Source of the DNA: Sphingobium amiense | Lineage (GTDB): Bacteria; Pseudomonadota; Alphaproteobacteria; Sphingomonadales; Sphingomonadaceae | Reading direction: 5' to 3' | Assembly (NCBI RefSeq): GCF_003967075.1 | Contig: NZ_AP018664.1 | Coordinates: 2,790,001 to 2,854,000 of the forward strand | Length of the DNA: 64,000 bases | Shown here: in pieces, positions 34,904 through 43,071 of the stretch | How positions within the stretch are numbered: position 1 is the stretch's first letter | Layout: each line of letters begins with the position of its first letter | Made by a program: the position numbers and the translations under genes | The notes under the pieces: model-generated | The model's database searches: none | Told to the model about the DNA's origin: nothing | What the model saw: only the letters and a program-made list of their open reading frames with translations

Positions 34904-36784
34904 ATGAGGCAGGGAGGCGGTCCGGCGGCAGGCGCCGCAGCCGGGGAGAAGCCATTGGCGCGGGCGTTCGAAGAGGTTCCGGCGGAACAGCCGCTCGACA
35001 TGCCCGAGCAGGATTTCGCCGAGCGCCCCCCTGCGCTGACGGGTCGTCCCTTCAACATCGACATTTGGGCGCGCCGCCTGCTGGTGATCGCGCTCGCCCT
35101 CCTCCCCGCCGCCATGGCCGCGCATGAAATGCGCCGCTCCATCGGTCTCGACGGCATCAGCGCGATGGAGGGGGTCTATCTTGCCCTCTTCGTGTCGCTC
35201 TTCGCCTGGATCGCGTTCGGCTTTTCCACCGCGACCATCGGCTTCCTGCTGCTGACGGTGGGTCAGGGGCGCAGCGTCACCCCTCGCCCGCTGCTGGCGT
35301 CCGAGCCGCTACGGGGCCGGACCGCGATCCTGCTGCCCGTGTGCAATGAGGATTTTCTCGGCGTTCTGGGTCGGCTGTCGATCATGGAACGGAGCCTCGC
35401 GCAGGTGATGGGCGGGGAGCGGTTCGAATTTTTCATCCTGTCCGATTCCAACGCGGAAAATGGCGAGGCGGAGCGGCGCGCCTTTCAGGAAATGCGCGCG
35501 TCCTTTTCCCGCCCGGTTCATTACCGCCGCCGTGCCCTCAATGTCGGGCGCAAGCCCGGCAATATCGCCGAATGGGTGCAGCGGTTCGGCGGTGGCTATG
35601 ACCATATGGTCGTGCTCGACGCCGACAGCGTGATGAGTGGGCAGACGATGGCACGGCTCGCATCCGACATGGAACGACATCCGCATGTCGGACTGATCCA
35701 GACCGTGCCCACGGTGATGGGCGCGACGACGCTTTTCGCGCGATGGCAGCAATTTGCCAGCCGCCTGTTCGGGCCGATTTCCGCCGCGGGGATGATCTGG
35801 TGGGCGGGGTCCGAAGGGATGTTCTGGGGCCATAACGCGATCGTGCGCGTGCACGCCTTCGCCGAAAGCTGCGGCCTGCCCGAACTCCCCGGTCGCGCGC
35901 CCTTCGGCGGCCACATCATGAGCCACGATATGCTGGAAGCCGCGCTGCTGCGCCGTCGCGGGTGGGATGTGCACATGGTCACAGCCGACGACAGTTTCGA
36001 GGAATTTCCCCCTTCGATGCCGGACCTGTTCACCCGCGACCGCCGCTGGTGTCAGGGCAATATCCAGCACGTCCCGCTGCTCTTCAGGATAGCCGGGCTG
36101 CATCCGGTGAGCCGCTTCCAGCTTCTGGTGGGCGCGAGCGCCTATTGCACTTCGCCCCTATGGCTCGCACTCATTCTGGTAGTGCTGGGCGGAGCGGCGA
36201 GCGGACTTTGGCCACCGGCGGCGGTGCTGCCTTCGGGCGGGCTGCTGGCGGTCACGGCGGTATTGCTGTTCGGCCCGAAAATCCTCGCGATCCTCTGGGC
36301 ACTGGCCGATCCGGCGCGACGCATAGGGTTTGGCGGCGGATTGCGCATGACGCGGGGGGTGATCGCCGACATCCTGCTGTCGATCCTGATGGCCCCGGTC
36401 GCGATGCTGACGCAGACGATCAACCTGTTCGGCATCCTGATGGGCCGCAAGAGCAACTGGAACGGCCAGACCCGCGACCGCGACGGCATGGCCATGAGCG
36501 GCGCGATCTGGCTGTTCAAATGGCATCTGCTGCTGGGCGCGGGCCTCACGCTGCTGGCGATCCGGGCGGATGCGCTGGGCTGGACTCTGCCGGTGGTGGC
36601 GGGCCTATTCGCCTCGCCGATACTGGCGGCGCTGACAGCGCGAAAGGACGTTGGCCGCTGGGCCGCCGAGCACGGCCTGTTCCAAGTTGCCGACCCATGG
36701 TGGCAGGCGCAAAGCTATCGCCCGCTCCGCTTCCGCTGGCCCACGGGTGCGAGCCGCCCCGTGCTCGCCGCGAACGACGAGTGA
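34904..36784 (+). CDS. opgH: glucans biosynthesis glucosyltransferase
   Basis: Inner-membrane glycosyltransferase family 2 enzyme that polymerises and exports glucose for periplasmic glucans. The 626-residue product has N-terminal membrane helices (about residues 40-130), a cytoplasmic GT domain with VLDADSVMSG (DxD-like), MSHDMLEAALLRRRGW and RRWCQGNIQH (the Q/RxxRW motif), and several C-terminal membrane helices. It is shorter than the enterobacterial protein (about 850 residues), as in other alphaproteobacteria. ATG 34904 is chosen with CAGGTG upstream; an in-frame ATG at 34865 has no visible ribosome site. Follows opgG by 60 bases and converges on fliA. Confidence 0.88.
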   Translation: MRQGGGPAAGAAAGEKPLARAFEEVPAEQPLDMPEQDFAERPPALTGRPFNIDIWARRLLVIALALLPAAMAAHEMRRSIGLDGISAMEGVYLALFVSLFAWIAFGFSTATIGFLLLTVGQGRSVTPRPLLASEPLRGRTAILLPVCNEDFLGVLGRLSIMERSLAQVMGGERFEFFILSDSNAENGEAERRAFQEMRASFSRPVHYRRRALNVGRKPGNIAEWVQRFGGGYDHMVVLDADSVMSGQTMARLASDMERHPHVGLIQTVPTVMGATTLFARWQQFASRLFGPISAAGMIWWAGSEGMFWGHNAIVRVHAFAESCGLPELPGRAPFGGHIMSHDMLEAALLRRRGWDVHMVTADDSFEEFPPSMPDLFTRDRRWCQGNIQHVPLLFRIAGLHPVSRFQLLVGASAYCTSPLWLALILVVLGGAASGLWPPAAVLPSGGLLAVTAVLLFGPKILAILWALADPARRIGFGGGLRMTRGVIADILLSILMAPVAMLTQTINLFGILMGRKSNWNGQTRDRDGMAMSGAIWLFKWHLLLGAGLTLLAIRADALGWTLPVVAGLFASPILAALTARKDVGRWAAEHGLFQVADPWWQAQSYRPLRFRWPTGASRPVLAANDE

Positions 36785-36806
36785 GACGGCAACGCAGGCG
36801 CGCGGG

Positions 36807-37538
36807 TCAATCGTTCCAGTCGCGCAGTTTTTCGCGCAGCTTGTCGAGCGCCGCCTTCTTGATCTGGCAGACCCGCGCCGCGCCGATGTCGAGCGTCTGG
36901 CCGATTTCCTCAAGGTTCAGTTCCTCGACGAAATAGAGCTGGAGCACCATCGCCTCGCGCTGGGGCAGTTCGCCGATGCAGGCGGCCAGTGCCTTCTTGA
37001 GCGATTCGCGTTCCAGCACCTGATCGGCGCGATCCTCCACATCGGCGAACCACATCGACTGGTCGGAATAGACCTCGTCCATGCTGGTATGCTGGACCAT
37101 CTCCACGCTGTCGGCGATCTCGCGGAAGTCGGAAGGGTCGAGGCCCATTTCGGCCGACATTTCCGCTTCGGTGGGGAGGCGCCCCAGTCGCTGCTCAAGG
37201 CTGTTGCGAACCTTGCCCAGTTCCTTGCGCTTGGCCATCGCGGAGCGACACAGCGTAGCCTGCCGCCGCAGATGGTCGATCATCGCGCCGCGCACGCGCA
37301 GTTGCGCATAGGCGCCAAAGCCCAGACCCCGGTCCTCGAAACTGTTGGCGGCTTCGACCAGCGCGACCATGCCGATCTGAAGCAGGTCTTCCACCTCAAT
37401 CGCGGTCGAAACGCGGCCATGGACGTGCCAGGCGATCTTGCGCACCAGCGGCATATATTGGCGGGCGAGCCGTTCGGGGCTGTTATCCCCAGGCTTGGCA
37501 TAAGTGTGGGCACCGGCCGCGATCTTGTTCATATACAT
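36807..37538 (-). CDS. fliA: flagellar RNA polymerase sigma factor FliA (sigma-28)
   Basis: 243-residue sigma-70 family factor for late flagellar genes. Region 2 (YMPLVRKIAWHVHGRVSTAIEVEDLLQIGMVALVEAANSFEDRGLGFGAYAQLRVRGAMIDHLRR) and region 4 (LPQREAMVLQLYFVEELNLEEIGQTLDIGAARVCQIKKAALDKLRE) are complete. It would recognise the TAAA-N15-GCCGTTAT sites found here and be held inactive by FlgM. It follows flhA by 15 bases and probably shares the sigma-54 promoter at 40535. Start ATG 37538 or the ATG two codons later are both possible. Confidence 0.95.
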   Translation of the reverse strand: MYMNKIAAGAHTYAKPGDNSPERLARQYMPLVRKIAWHVHGRVSTAIEVEDLLQIGMVALVEAANSFEDRGLGFGAYAQLRVRGAMIDHLRRQATLCRSAMAKRKELGKVRNSLEQRLGRLPTEAEMSAEMGLDPSDFREIADSVEMVQHTSMDEVYSDQSMWFADVEDRADQVLERESLKKALAACIGELPQREAMVLQLYFVEELNLEEIGQTLDIGAARVCQIKKAALDKLREKLRDWND

Positions 37539-37552
37539 GGCTCAGCTTTCCC

Positions 37553-39673
37553 TCAGGCGACCCGTTCCCGCTGCGGCAGGGGATCGTGCCGCGGCTGGAT
37601 GCGTGATTCGTTTCCTACGACCGCAACCACTTCCACTCCCTTACCGTCCGGAATTTCCAGGAAGGACAGCACCGGCGTTTCGGGCAGATGCGGCTTGAAC
37701 AGGCGCGCGAGGGCGCGGCGCGCGACCGGCGAGGTGACGATGGCGAAATTGCGCGCCTGCCCCATGATCGGGCGGGCGGCGTTCACCACCTGCTCGACGA
37801 TGCGATTGGCGAGGCTGGGTTCGATCGGATGCTTGGCGTCGCCCGCCACGCGCATCGCCTGCGCCAGCATGGCTTCGAGTTCGCCGTCGAGCGTGATGAC
37901 GGGAAGCGGCATCTTTACGGGCACCAGCCCCTGAATGATGAGCGCGCCGATGCGCTGGCGCACCGCCTCCACCAGTTGCTCGTGCGTCATGTCGGGGCGC
38001 GCGGCGTCGACCATCGCTTCGCAGATGCGGCGGAAGTCCTTGAGCGCGATGCCTTCGGACAGAAGCGCGCGGCAGACGGCGCTGATCTGCGTCAGGCTGA
38101 GCGTGCCCGGCGTCAGGCCATCGACGAGCTGGGGCGCAACGTCCTTGAGATTGTCGAGCAGCTTGCGCGCTTCGTCGAGGCCGAACATCTCGGCAGCGTT
38201 CATCGCGATGAGCTGGTTGAGGTGCGTGGCGACCACCGTCGGCGGATCGACCACGGTATAGCCGGCGATGACCGCCTCGCTGCGCGTCGCCTGGCTGATC
38301 CAGACCGCATCGAGACCGAATGTGGGGTCTTTCGCCGCGCGGCCCTGCACGGTGCCTTCCAGCGCACCGCTGTCGAGCGCGAGCAGATCCTCGGGCCAGA
38401 TTTCATCCTCGCCCACGACGACTCCGGCGATTGTGATGCGATACTGGTTGGGTTCGAGCGCGAGATTATCCTTCACGCGCACCATCGGCACGACAAAGCC
38501 CAGTTCCTTCGAAAGCTGGCGGCGGATACCGGTGATCCGCGCCATGAGCGGCGCGCCCTTGCGCTCGTCGACGAGGGCGATGAGGCCATAGCCGATTTCG
38601 AGGCCCAGAATCGCGCCGTCCGATACATCGTCCCATTCGATGAGCGCGGGGTTAGGCGCGGGCGGCAAGGGAGCAGGCTCGGCAGCCTTCTTCTGGCTCG
38701 CCTTGCGCAACTGCCACGCGATGCCGCCAGCAACGGCGGCGGCGGGCAGGATGATCATGTGCGGCATACCCGGCAGAACGCCGAGGAAGCCGAGGATCGC
38801 AGCGACGGGCACCCATGCCTTGCCGCTGCCGAACTGGCCCGCGACCTGCGACGACAGATCCTGCTCGCTCTTGACGCGCGTGACGATGGAGGCGGCGGCG
38901 ATGGAGAGCAGCAGCGCGGGGATCTGCGCCACCAGCGCGTCACCGATGGCGAGGACAACATAGGTCTGCGCAGCTTCGCCAATGGGCAGTTTGTGGCTGA
39001 CGACGCCGAGGATGATGCCGCCGACGATATTGATGACGAGGATCAGGATGCCTGCGACCGCGTCGCCCTTCACGAACTTGCTGGCGCCGTCCATCGAGCC
39101 GTAGAAGTCGGCCTCGGTCGCGACTTCCTGCCGGCGGATCTTGGCTTCCTCTGGCGTCAGCAGGCCCGCGTTCAGGTCGGCGTCGATCGCCATCTGCTTG
39201 CCGGGCAGCGCGTCGAGGGTGAAGCGCGCCGACACTTCGGACACGCGGCCCGCGCCCTTGGTGATGACGACGAGGTTGATGATCATCAGGATCGCGAAGA
39301 CGAAGATGCCCACGACATAGTCGCCGCCGATCAGGAAGTGACCGAATGCCTCGATCACCTGCCCTGCCGCATCCGATCCTTCATGCCCCGACACCAGCAC
39401 GACGCGGGTCGAGGCAACGTTGAGCGCAAGCCGTAGCAGCGTCGCGAACAGGAGCACGGTCGGAAAACTGGAGAAGTCGAGCGGCTTGGCGGCATTGAGC
39501 GCCACCATCAGCACCGCGAGCGAAATCATGATGTTGGTGATGAACCCCACGTCCAGCATGATCGCCGGCACCGGCACCATCATGAACATTACGACCATCA
39601 GCGTCGCGAAGGGCAGCACCGCCCCCTTTGCGGTCGACATCCAGATTTTCGATTTGACCTGAGCAGGCGTCAT
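37553..39673 (-). CDS. flhA: flagellar type III export protein FlhA
   Basis: 706-residue export-gate protein. N-terminal domain with about eight transmembrane segments (residues 15-330) including the FHIPEP-family KGAGRVSEVSARFTLDALPGKQMAIDADLNAGLLTPEEAK loop, and a large cytoplasmic C-terminal domain from about residue 360 (DVLGLEIGYGLIALVDE-like start) that binds chaperone-cargo pairs. Full length. Middle gene of the transglycosylase-flhA-fliA series, 10 bases after the transglycosylase stop. The usual flhF-flhG pair between flhA and fliA of polar-flagellated gammaproteobacteria is absent. Confidence 0.97.
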   Translation of the reverse strand: MTPAQVKSKIWMSTAKGAVLPFATLMVVMFMMVPVPAIMLDVGFITNIMISLAVLMVALNAAKPLDFSSFPTVLLFATLLRLALNVASTRVVLVSGHEGSDAAGQVIEAFGHFLIGGDYVVGIFVFAILMIINLVVITKGAGRVSEVSARFTLDALPGKQMAIDADLNAGLLTPEEAKIRRQEVATEADFYGSMDGASKFVKGDAVAGILILVINIVGGIILGVVSHKLPIGEAAQTYVVLAIGDALVAQIPALLLSIAAASIVTRVKSEQDLSSQVAGQFGSGKAWVPVAAILGFLGVLPGMPHMIILPAAAVAGGIAWQLRKASQKKAAEPAPLPPAPNPALIEWDDVSDGAILGLEIGYGLIALVDERKGAPLMARITGIRRQLSKELGFVVPMVRVKDNLALEPNQYRITIAGVVVGEDEIWPEDLLALDSGALEGTVQGRAAKDPTFGLDAVWISQATRSEAVIAGYTVVDPPTVVATHLNQLIAMNAAEMFGLDEARKLLDNLKDVAPQLVDGLTPGTLSLTQISAVCRALLSEGIALKDFRRICEAMVDAARPDMTHEQLVEAVRQRIGALIIQGLVPVKMPLPVITLDGELEAMLAQAMRVAGDAKHPIEPSLANRIVEQVVNAARPIMGQARNFAIVTSPVARRALARLFKPHLPETPVLSFLEIPDGKGVEVVAVVGNESRIQPRHDPLPQRERVA

Positions 39674-39682
39674 ATCGGGCCG

Positions 39683-40471
39683 TTACCTTCCGAGGGTGGC
39701 GAGCATGAGATAGGCGAGGCGCGCCGTCTGCGGCTGCGGCGCGACGGTCACGTCGGGCTGGTCGCTCAGGCGCTGGGTTTCGATCCGCACATAATCGGCG
39801 GGCTGAACCATCTTCGCGCCGTCGGGCAGCGAAGCGTCGGCATATTGGACAGGATCGCCAATGGCGTCGCTGCCCTTCTGGAGCTTGGCGGCGAAGCGGT
39901 CGCGGATTTCGGCGAAGCTGCGCGCGTTGCCCGACCTGTCGTAAAAGATCGAGCGGTTGGCGCGCGCCGCGGACGGAAACAGCGAGGCGGCGGTCGCGTC
40001 GGGATTGGCGTCATGCGCCGAAAGGAATTTGGCCGCGCCGCCCACGCCCAGAAAATGTGCGAGATAAAGGTCGACCGGCTGCGCCTCGCGGCCGAGGCGG
40101 CTTTCGAGATAGGCCTTGTTGTCGGCGGCATGTTCCGCCGCCATGACCGATGCCGTTTCGGGATGCTTGCGCAGATCGAGGATCTGCTGCCGCAGATCGG
40201 GATCGGCGACATAATAGCGCCCGCCGCTCTGCTTGATCGCATCGGCCGCCCAGCCGAGGCCATATTCCGACCCATGCTTGTTGACGACGGCGAGCCAGCT
40301 CTGGTCGATGAACTGATAGAGGCCGGTCGCGGACGATGTCGCCGCACGCGCAGTGGGGTTAAGGCTCGATTCGATCTTTGCCTGGCCCAGCAGGTAGCTG
40401 AAGTCGACACCCGTGCGGCGGCTGGCCATGGCGATCGCGTTGGTCACGCGATTGCCGGGCGAACCCTGCAT
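39683..40471 (-). CDS. flagellar lytic transglycosylase (SltF-like)
   Basis: About 262-residue protein with a Slt-type domain at its N terminus: AIAMASRRTGVDFSYLLGQAKIESSLNP carries the catalytic glutamate in the IESSLNP (ES) motif, then SSATGLYQFIDQSWLAVV and DLYLAHFLGVGGAAKFL. It would open the peptidoglycan for the rod. In Rhodobacter sphaeroides SltF serves this role because FlgJ lacks a hydrolase; FlgJ here also lacks it. Start is uncertain: ATG 40471, GTG 40498 and TTG 40507 are all downstream of the sigma-54 site. The hydrophobic LFSGISA stretch before 40471 could be part of a short signal peptide. Heads the operon with flhA and fliA. Confidence 0.8.
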   Translation of the reverse strand: MQGSPGNRVTNAIAMASRRTGVDFSYLLGQAKIESSLNPTARAATSSATGLYQFIDQSWLAVVNKHGSEYGLGWAADAIKQSGGRYYVADPDLRQQILDLRKHPETASVMAAEHAADNKAYLESRLGREAQPVDLYLAHFLGVGGAAKFLSAHDANPDATAASLFPSAARANRSIFYDRSGNARSFAEIRDRFAAKLQKGSDAIGDPVQYADASLPDGAKMVQPADYVRIETQRLSDQPDVTVAPQPQTARLAYLMLATLGR

Positions 40472-40534
40472 TGCCGATATGCCTGAAAACAGCGCCACTG
40501 AACCCAATACCCCAATTGCTAGCAGGGATATTAG

Positions 40535-40550
40535 AGCAAGGCTTGTGCCA
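40535..40550 (-). promoter_or_regulatory. sigma-54 promoter of the transglycosylase-flhA-fliA operon
   Basis: Minus strand TGGCACAAGCCTTGCT: GG and GC are separated by exactly 10 bases, and the -24/-12 elements match the consensus TGGCACG-N4-TTGCW closely. Expected start of transcription near 40525. Confidence 0.85.
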
Positions 40551-40592
40551 AGATTTGGTTAACGCCGCTTCAGAAAAAGAACCGGCAGAACG

Positions 40593-40615
40593 AAAAACGG
40601 CGCCAGATGGCGCCG
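40593..40615 (-). terminator. intrinsic terminator after flgN
   Basis: Stem CGGCGCC (40598-40604)/GGCGCCG (40609-40615) with a four-base loop; on the minus strand it is followed by TTTTT (40597-40593). It lies 27 bases after the flgN stop and ends the flgA-flgM-flgN transcript before the next sigma-54 promoter. Confidence 0.9.
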
Positions 40616-40641
40616 CTTTAGCCCGAAATGAAAAAATATCT

Positions 40642-40950
40642 TCAGCGGCCGTAAGTCAGCGGCGCGGCGGTGGCGCCGTGCGCCGCGAGAGCGGAGAGCC
40701 GCTGGCCCGCATGATCGGCGAGCAGGGCCACGCGGATGCGTGCGCTTTCGATAAGGGGAGCAAGAGCGTGAAGGCGCTCCGTCAGCTCCGGATCGCTGCG
40801 CCATGCGCCGATGGCTTGCACCGAGGCGGCGGCTTCCGCAACGCGCGCGGTGGCGGCTTCGATCGCCTGCGGATCGTTCCCGCCCAGCACGCGGCGCAGA
40901 TCCTCGAACGCGTGGCCGAGGCTGTCGAGCGCTGCAAGGCCCAGCGGCAT
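40642..40950 (-). CDS. flgN: FlgN-like export chaperone
   Basis: 102-residue helical protein with alanine and leucine-rich heptads (LAALDSLGHAFEDLRRVLGGNDPQAIEAATARVAEAAASVQAI), the size and composition of FlgN, the chaperone for hook-filament junction proteins FlgK and FlgL. Sequence conservation is weak; the call rests largely on its position five bases after flgM and before a strong terminator, the flgAMN order of many gammaproteobacteria. Confidence 0.7.
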   Translation of the reverse strand: MPLGLAALDSLGHAFEDLRRVLGGNDPQAIEAATARVAEAAASVQAIGAWRSDPELTERLHALAPLIESARIRVALLADHAGQRLSALAAHGATAAPLTYGR

Positions 40951-40955
40951 GATTG

Positions 40956-41228
40956 TCAGGCCGGCAGGTCGAGCGCGATCATGCGCTCGGCGATGGCGTC
41001 GGCATCGACCGGGTAGTTGCCCGAAGCGATCGCGGCCTTGATCTGTGCGATGCGGTCGAGATCGACCGGAGCGCCTTCGGCAGCCATGCGGGCGGCAGGG
41101 CTGGCGGACGCGGTCGACGAAGCGGGCGCGCTTGCGCTGCCGGTCGAAGAGGCACGGGCCTTGCCGGTTTCGCGCAGGCTGTTCGCGCCGATCGCGCTGC
41201 TGATGCCCTGGCCAACGGAATTAATCAT
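40956..41228 (-). CDS. flgM: anti-sigma-28 factor FlgM
   Basis: 90-residue protein that binds FliA until the hook is complete and FlgM is exported. The N-terminal half is serine/alanine-rich and likely disordered; the C-terminal half DLDRIAQIKAAIASGNYPVDADAIAERMIA is the conserved FliA-binding region. It lies 44 bases after the flgA stop, with flgN five bases downstream. A weak FliA-type site just upstream (41260-41286) would allow negative feedback in addition to transcription from the flgA promoter. Confidence 0.92.
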   Translation of the reverse strand: MINSVGQGISSAIGANSLRETGKARASSTGSASAPASSTASASPAARMAAEGAPVDLDRIAQIKAAIASGNYPVDADAIAERMIALDLPA

Positions 41229-41259
41229 CGGGTAAATCCTTCACTCGTCCCTCATGACT

Positions 41260-41286
41260 ATAACGGACAAGTTCAAAAATCATTAA
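41260..41286 (-). promoter_or_regulatory. possible FliA promoter of flgM
   Basis: On the minus strand TTAA (41286-41283) and TCCGTTAT (41267-41260) are separated by 15 bases. The -10 box equals that of the unknown gene at 17436; the -35 box has one mismatch to TAAA. It overlaps the last codons of flgA. Confidence 0.5.
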
Positions 41287-41851
41287 ATCCTGGTATCCGC
41301 ACCACGCCCATTTCGACAACCTGCGCAAAAATGGGCGCGCTTTTCTTGTCCTCGCGCACGCGGATCGTGTCGCCCAGGGCGCCATCCTCGTCCGCCAGCA
41401 TCATGCGTGACACGCTGAAGGCCGCATTGCCAGCCATCAGTTGCACGGGATCGCCCTTGCGCACGACGGCTTCCTTCAGAGCAGCGGCAACGGGGCGGGC
41501 GAAGCGGTTCGCGGGTGCCGCGGCCGCGCGGGGCAGCGGGCCGGACGCGGCAGCGGCGGCTCCGGCGACCAGCGGCACGCGGATGCGCCAGCCTAGCGCA
41601 TCGCACTTCACCATCGCCGCGCCGAAGACCGGGCCTTCGACGCTCGGCGTCACGGGACAGGCGGCGAGGCGCAGGCGGCGGTCGACCGGCGCAGCGGGTC
41701 CGCCCGGTTCGCCGAGGTTCGCGCCAACGGTCATGGCGACGAGGCTGTCGATCCTGTCGAGATTTTCGAATTTCTGCGGAGCCTGCGCGGTGGCGGACTG
41801 AGCGCCTGTCAGCGCGGCTGCGACGAGAAGGACGTAAGAGAAGCGGATCAC
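41273..41851 (-). CDS. flgA: flagellar P-ring chaperone FlgA
   Basis: 192-residue periplasmic chaperone for FlgI. A signal peptide (MIRFSYVLLVAAALTGAQSATAQA, first residue encoded by GTG) is followed by the mature part with AACPVTPSVEGPVFGAAMVKCDALGWRIRVPLVAG and the C-terminal SAF domain (VVRKGDPVQLMAGNAAFSVSRMMLADEDGALGDTIRVREDKKSAPIFAQVVEMGVVRIPG). GTG 41851 is chosen because GGAGCC lies upstream and because the sigma-54 start of transcription (near 41885) lies downstream of the alternative ATG at 41899. First gene of flgA-flgM-flgN. Confidence 0.92.
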   Translation of the reverse strand: MIRFSYVLLVAAALTGAQSATAQAPQKFENLDRIDSLVAMTVGANLGEPGGPAAPVDRRLRLAACPVTPSVEGPVFGAAMVKCDALGWRIRVPLVAGAAAAASGPLPRAAAAPANRFARPVAAALKEAVVRKGDPVQLMAGNAAFSVSRMMLADEDGALGDTIRVREDKKSAPIFAQVVEMGVVRIPGFNDF

Positions 41852-41894
41852 GGGCCTGGCTCCGGTAAAGGTCGGACAGTCTTTCGCCGCTTTA

Positions 41895-41910
41895 AGCAAA
41901 TTCCGTGCCA
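41895..41910 (-). promoter_or_regulatory. sigma-54 promoter of flgA-flgM-flgN
   Basis: Minus strand TGGCACGGAATTTGCT: GG-N10-GC spacing and both elements match the sigma-54 consensus. It begins eight bases after the stop of the miniature MotB-like gene (41918) on the same strand. Confidence 0.88.
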
Positions 41911-41917
41911 GTCCTTC

Positions 41918-42409
41918 CTAGCGCCCGCCGGGAGCGATGCGGATACGCTGTCCTTCGCCCGAAACGGCGTCGGCCTGATCGAGACCGCGGATGCGCAGGC
42001 GATCCTGCGCTATGCCCCCGGCGCGAAGTGCGCGGGCGACCGCGCCCAGCCGGGCGGCGGCAAGATCCCATGCGTCGAAACGCTGGTGTGCTGCATCGAC
42101 GCCACTGCTGCGCAGGTCGATCCCGCCCTTCCCTTGCCTGAAGCGCCGGGCGATGGCGGCCAGCTTCGCATGGCCAGCGGGGGTCAACAGCGCCTCGCCG
42201 GGCGCGAACAGATCGGCGGCGCGCAACTCCTCGCCCTGCGCCATGGCCCGGCCGCCGAACTGGCGGCTGACCTGCGCCAGCATCGCGTCGCGGCGCGGTC
42301 CACTCGCCTGAAGCATCACGAAAAAGCCGAGGATGAGAAGCAGCAGATCGGCGAAGCTCACCGCCCAGCGGTTGCGCCGGGCGGCTGCGTTGGCAGTCGA
42401 GGCGCTCAT
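41918..42409 (-). CDS. miniature MotB-like (OmpA-family) stator protein
   Basis: 163-residue protein with a single N-terminal transmembrane segment SFADLLLLILGFFVMLQAS (about residues 17-35) that keeps the MotB-type aspartate right before it (F-A-D), the residue expected to carry protons or sodium. The rest has a compact OmpA/MotB C-terminal pattern: LLTPAGHAKLAAIARRF, then the peptidoglycan-binding-type FDAWDLAAARLGAVARALRAGGI. It is about half the usual MotB length. It overlaps the partner MotA-like gene by four bases. A longer upstream frame is a shadow of that partner. Confidence 0.78.
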   Translation of the reverse strand: MSASTANAAARRNRWAVSFADLLLLILGFFVMLQASGPRRDAMLAQVSRQFGGRAMAQGEELRAADLFAPGEALLTPAGHAKLAAIARRFRQGKGGIDLRSSGVDAAHQRFDAWDLAAARLGAVARALRAGGIAQDRLRIRGLDQADAVSGEGQRIRIAPGGR

Positions 42410-43071
42410 GCGACTTCGCGGATCGCGGCGCGGCGCGCGGGCGCGCTTTCGCGGCGGGCGATGGCGAGCATCCGCTCGGCCGCTTCGCGCTGCCAGGCAA
42501 GCTCGCGCTCCGAAAGGTCGGAAAGACGGGCTGCGACAGGCGCTGCAATCATGTTGGCGATGACGACGCCGTAAAAGGTCGTCAGCAGCGCAAGCGCCAT
42601 CGAAGGGCCGAGTTTCGCAGGGTCGTCCATCGCCGCGAACATGCCGACAAGGCCGATGATCGTGCCCGCCATGCCGAGCGCGGGCGCGGCATCGGCAATG
42701 GAGAACCATAGCCTGTGCACCGCTCCGTGGCGCTGCGCGCGGTCGGCCAGCGCCTGACTGACCCAGAGTTCGAACGCATCGACGCGGTCACTGTTTGCAA
42801 GCCGGCGCGCGGCATCCGCCAAAAAGGGATTGGTCGTCCGGACCCTGTCGGTGCAGGCGAGGCCACGCAACTGCGCGACCTGATCTATCCGCAGCATCGC
42901 ATTGCGCGCGGCGTCCCGGTCGGCGGCAGGATCGGCGGAGAAAAGCGGACGCAGCGAAGCGATGGCGCGGCGCCAGGCCGTCCAGCCATTCTGCATGACG
43001 GTCACGGCGACAATGCCTGCAAACATGGCCAGCAACGTCAGCGGATCGAAAAACTGCCCCAGCCACGCCAT
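42406..43071 (-). CDS. miniature MotA-like stator protein
   Basis: 221-residue membrane protein with MotA/ExbB features: an N-terminal helix (LTLLAMFAGIVAVTVM), a cytoplasmic region rich in arginine and aspartate, and the paired helices PALGMAGTIIGLVGMFAAMDDPAKLGPSMALALLTTFYGVVIANMIAAPVAARL that identify the family. It lacks one expected N-terminal helix and the large size of canonical MotA (about 290 residues). ATG 43071 (MAWLGQFF) is the probable start, with GTG 43080 as alternative after AAGGTAAGG. Located between flgA and flgB, divergent from flgB. Confidence 0.8.
   Translation of the reverse strand: MAWLGQFFDPLTLLAMFAGIVAVTVMQNGWTAWRRAIASLRPLFSADPAADRDAARNAMLRIDQVAQLRGLACTDRVRTTNPFLADAARRLANSDRVDAFELWVSQALADRAQRHGAVHRLWFSIADAAPALGMAGTIIGLVGMFAAMDDPAKLGPSMALALLTTFYGVVIANMIAAPVAARLSDLSERELAWQREAAERMLAIARRESAPARRAAIREVA

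Noticed and set aside
37688..39436. 582-codon plus-strand frame over flhA
   Set aside because: Antisense to flhA; no recognisable domain.
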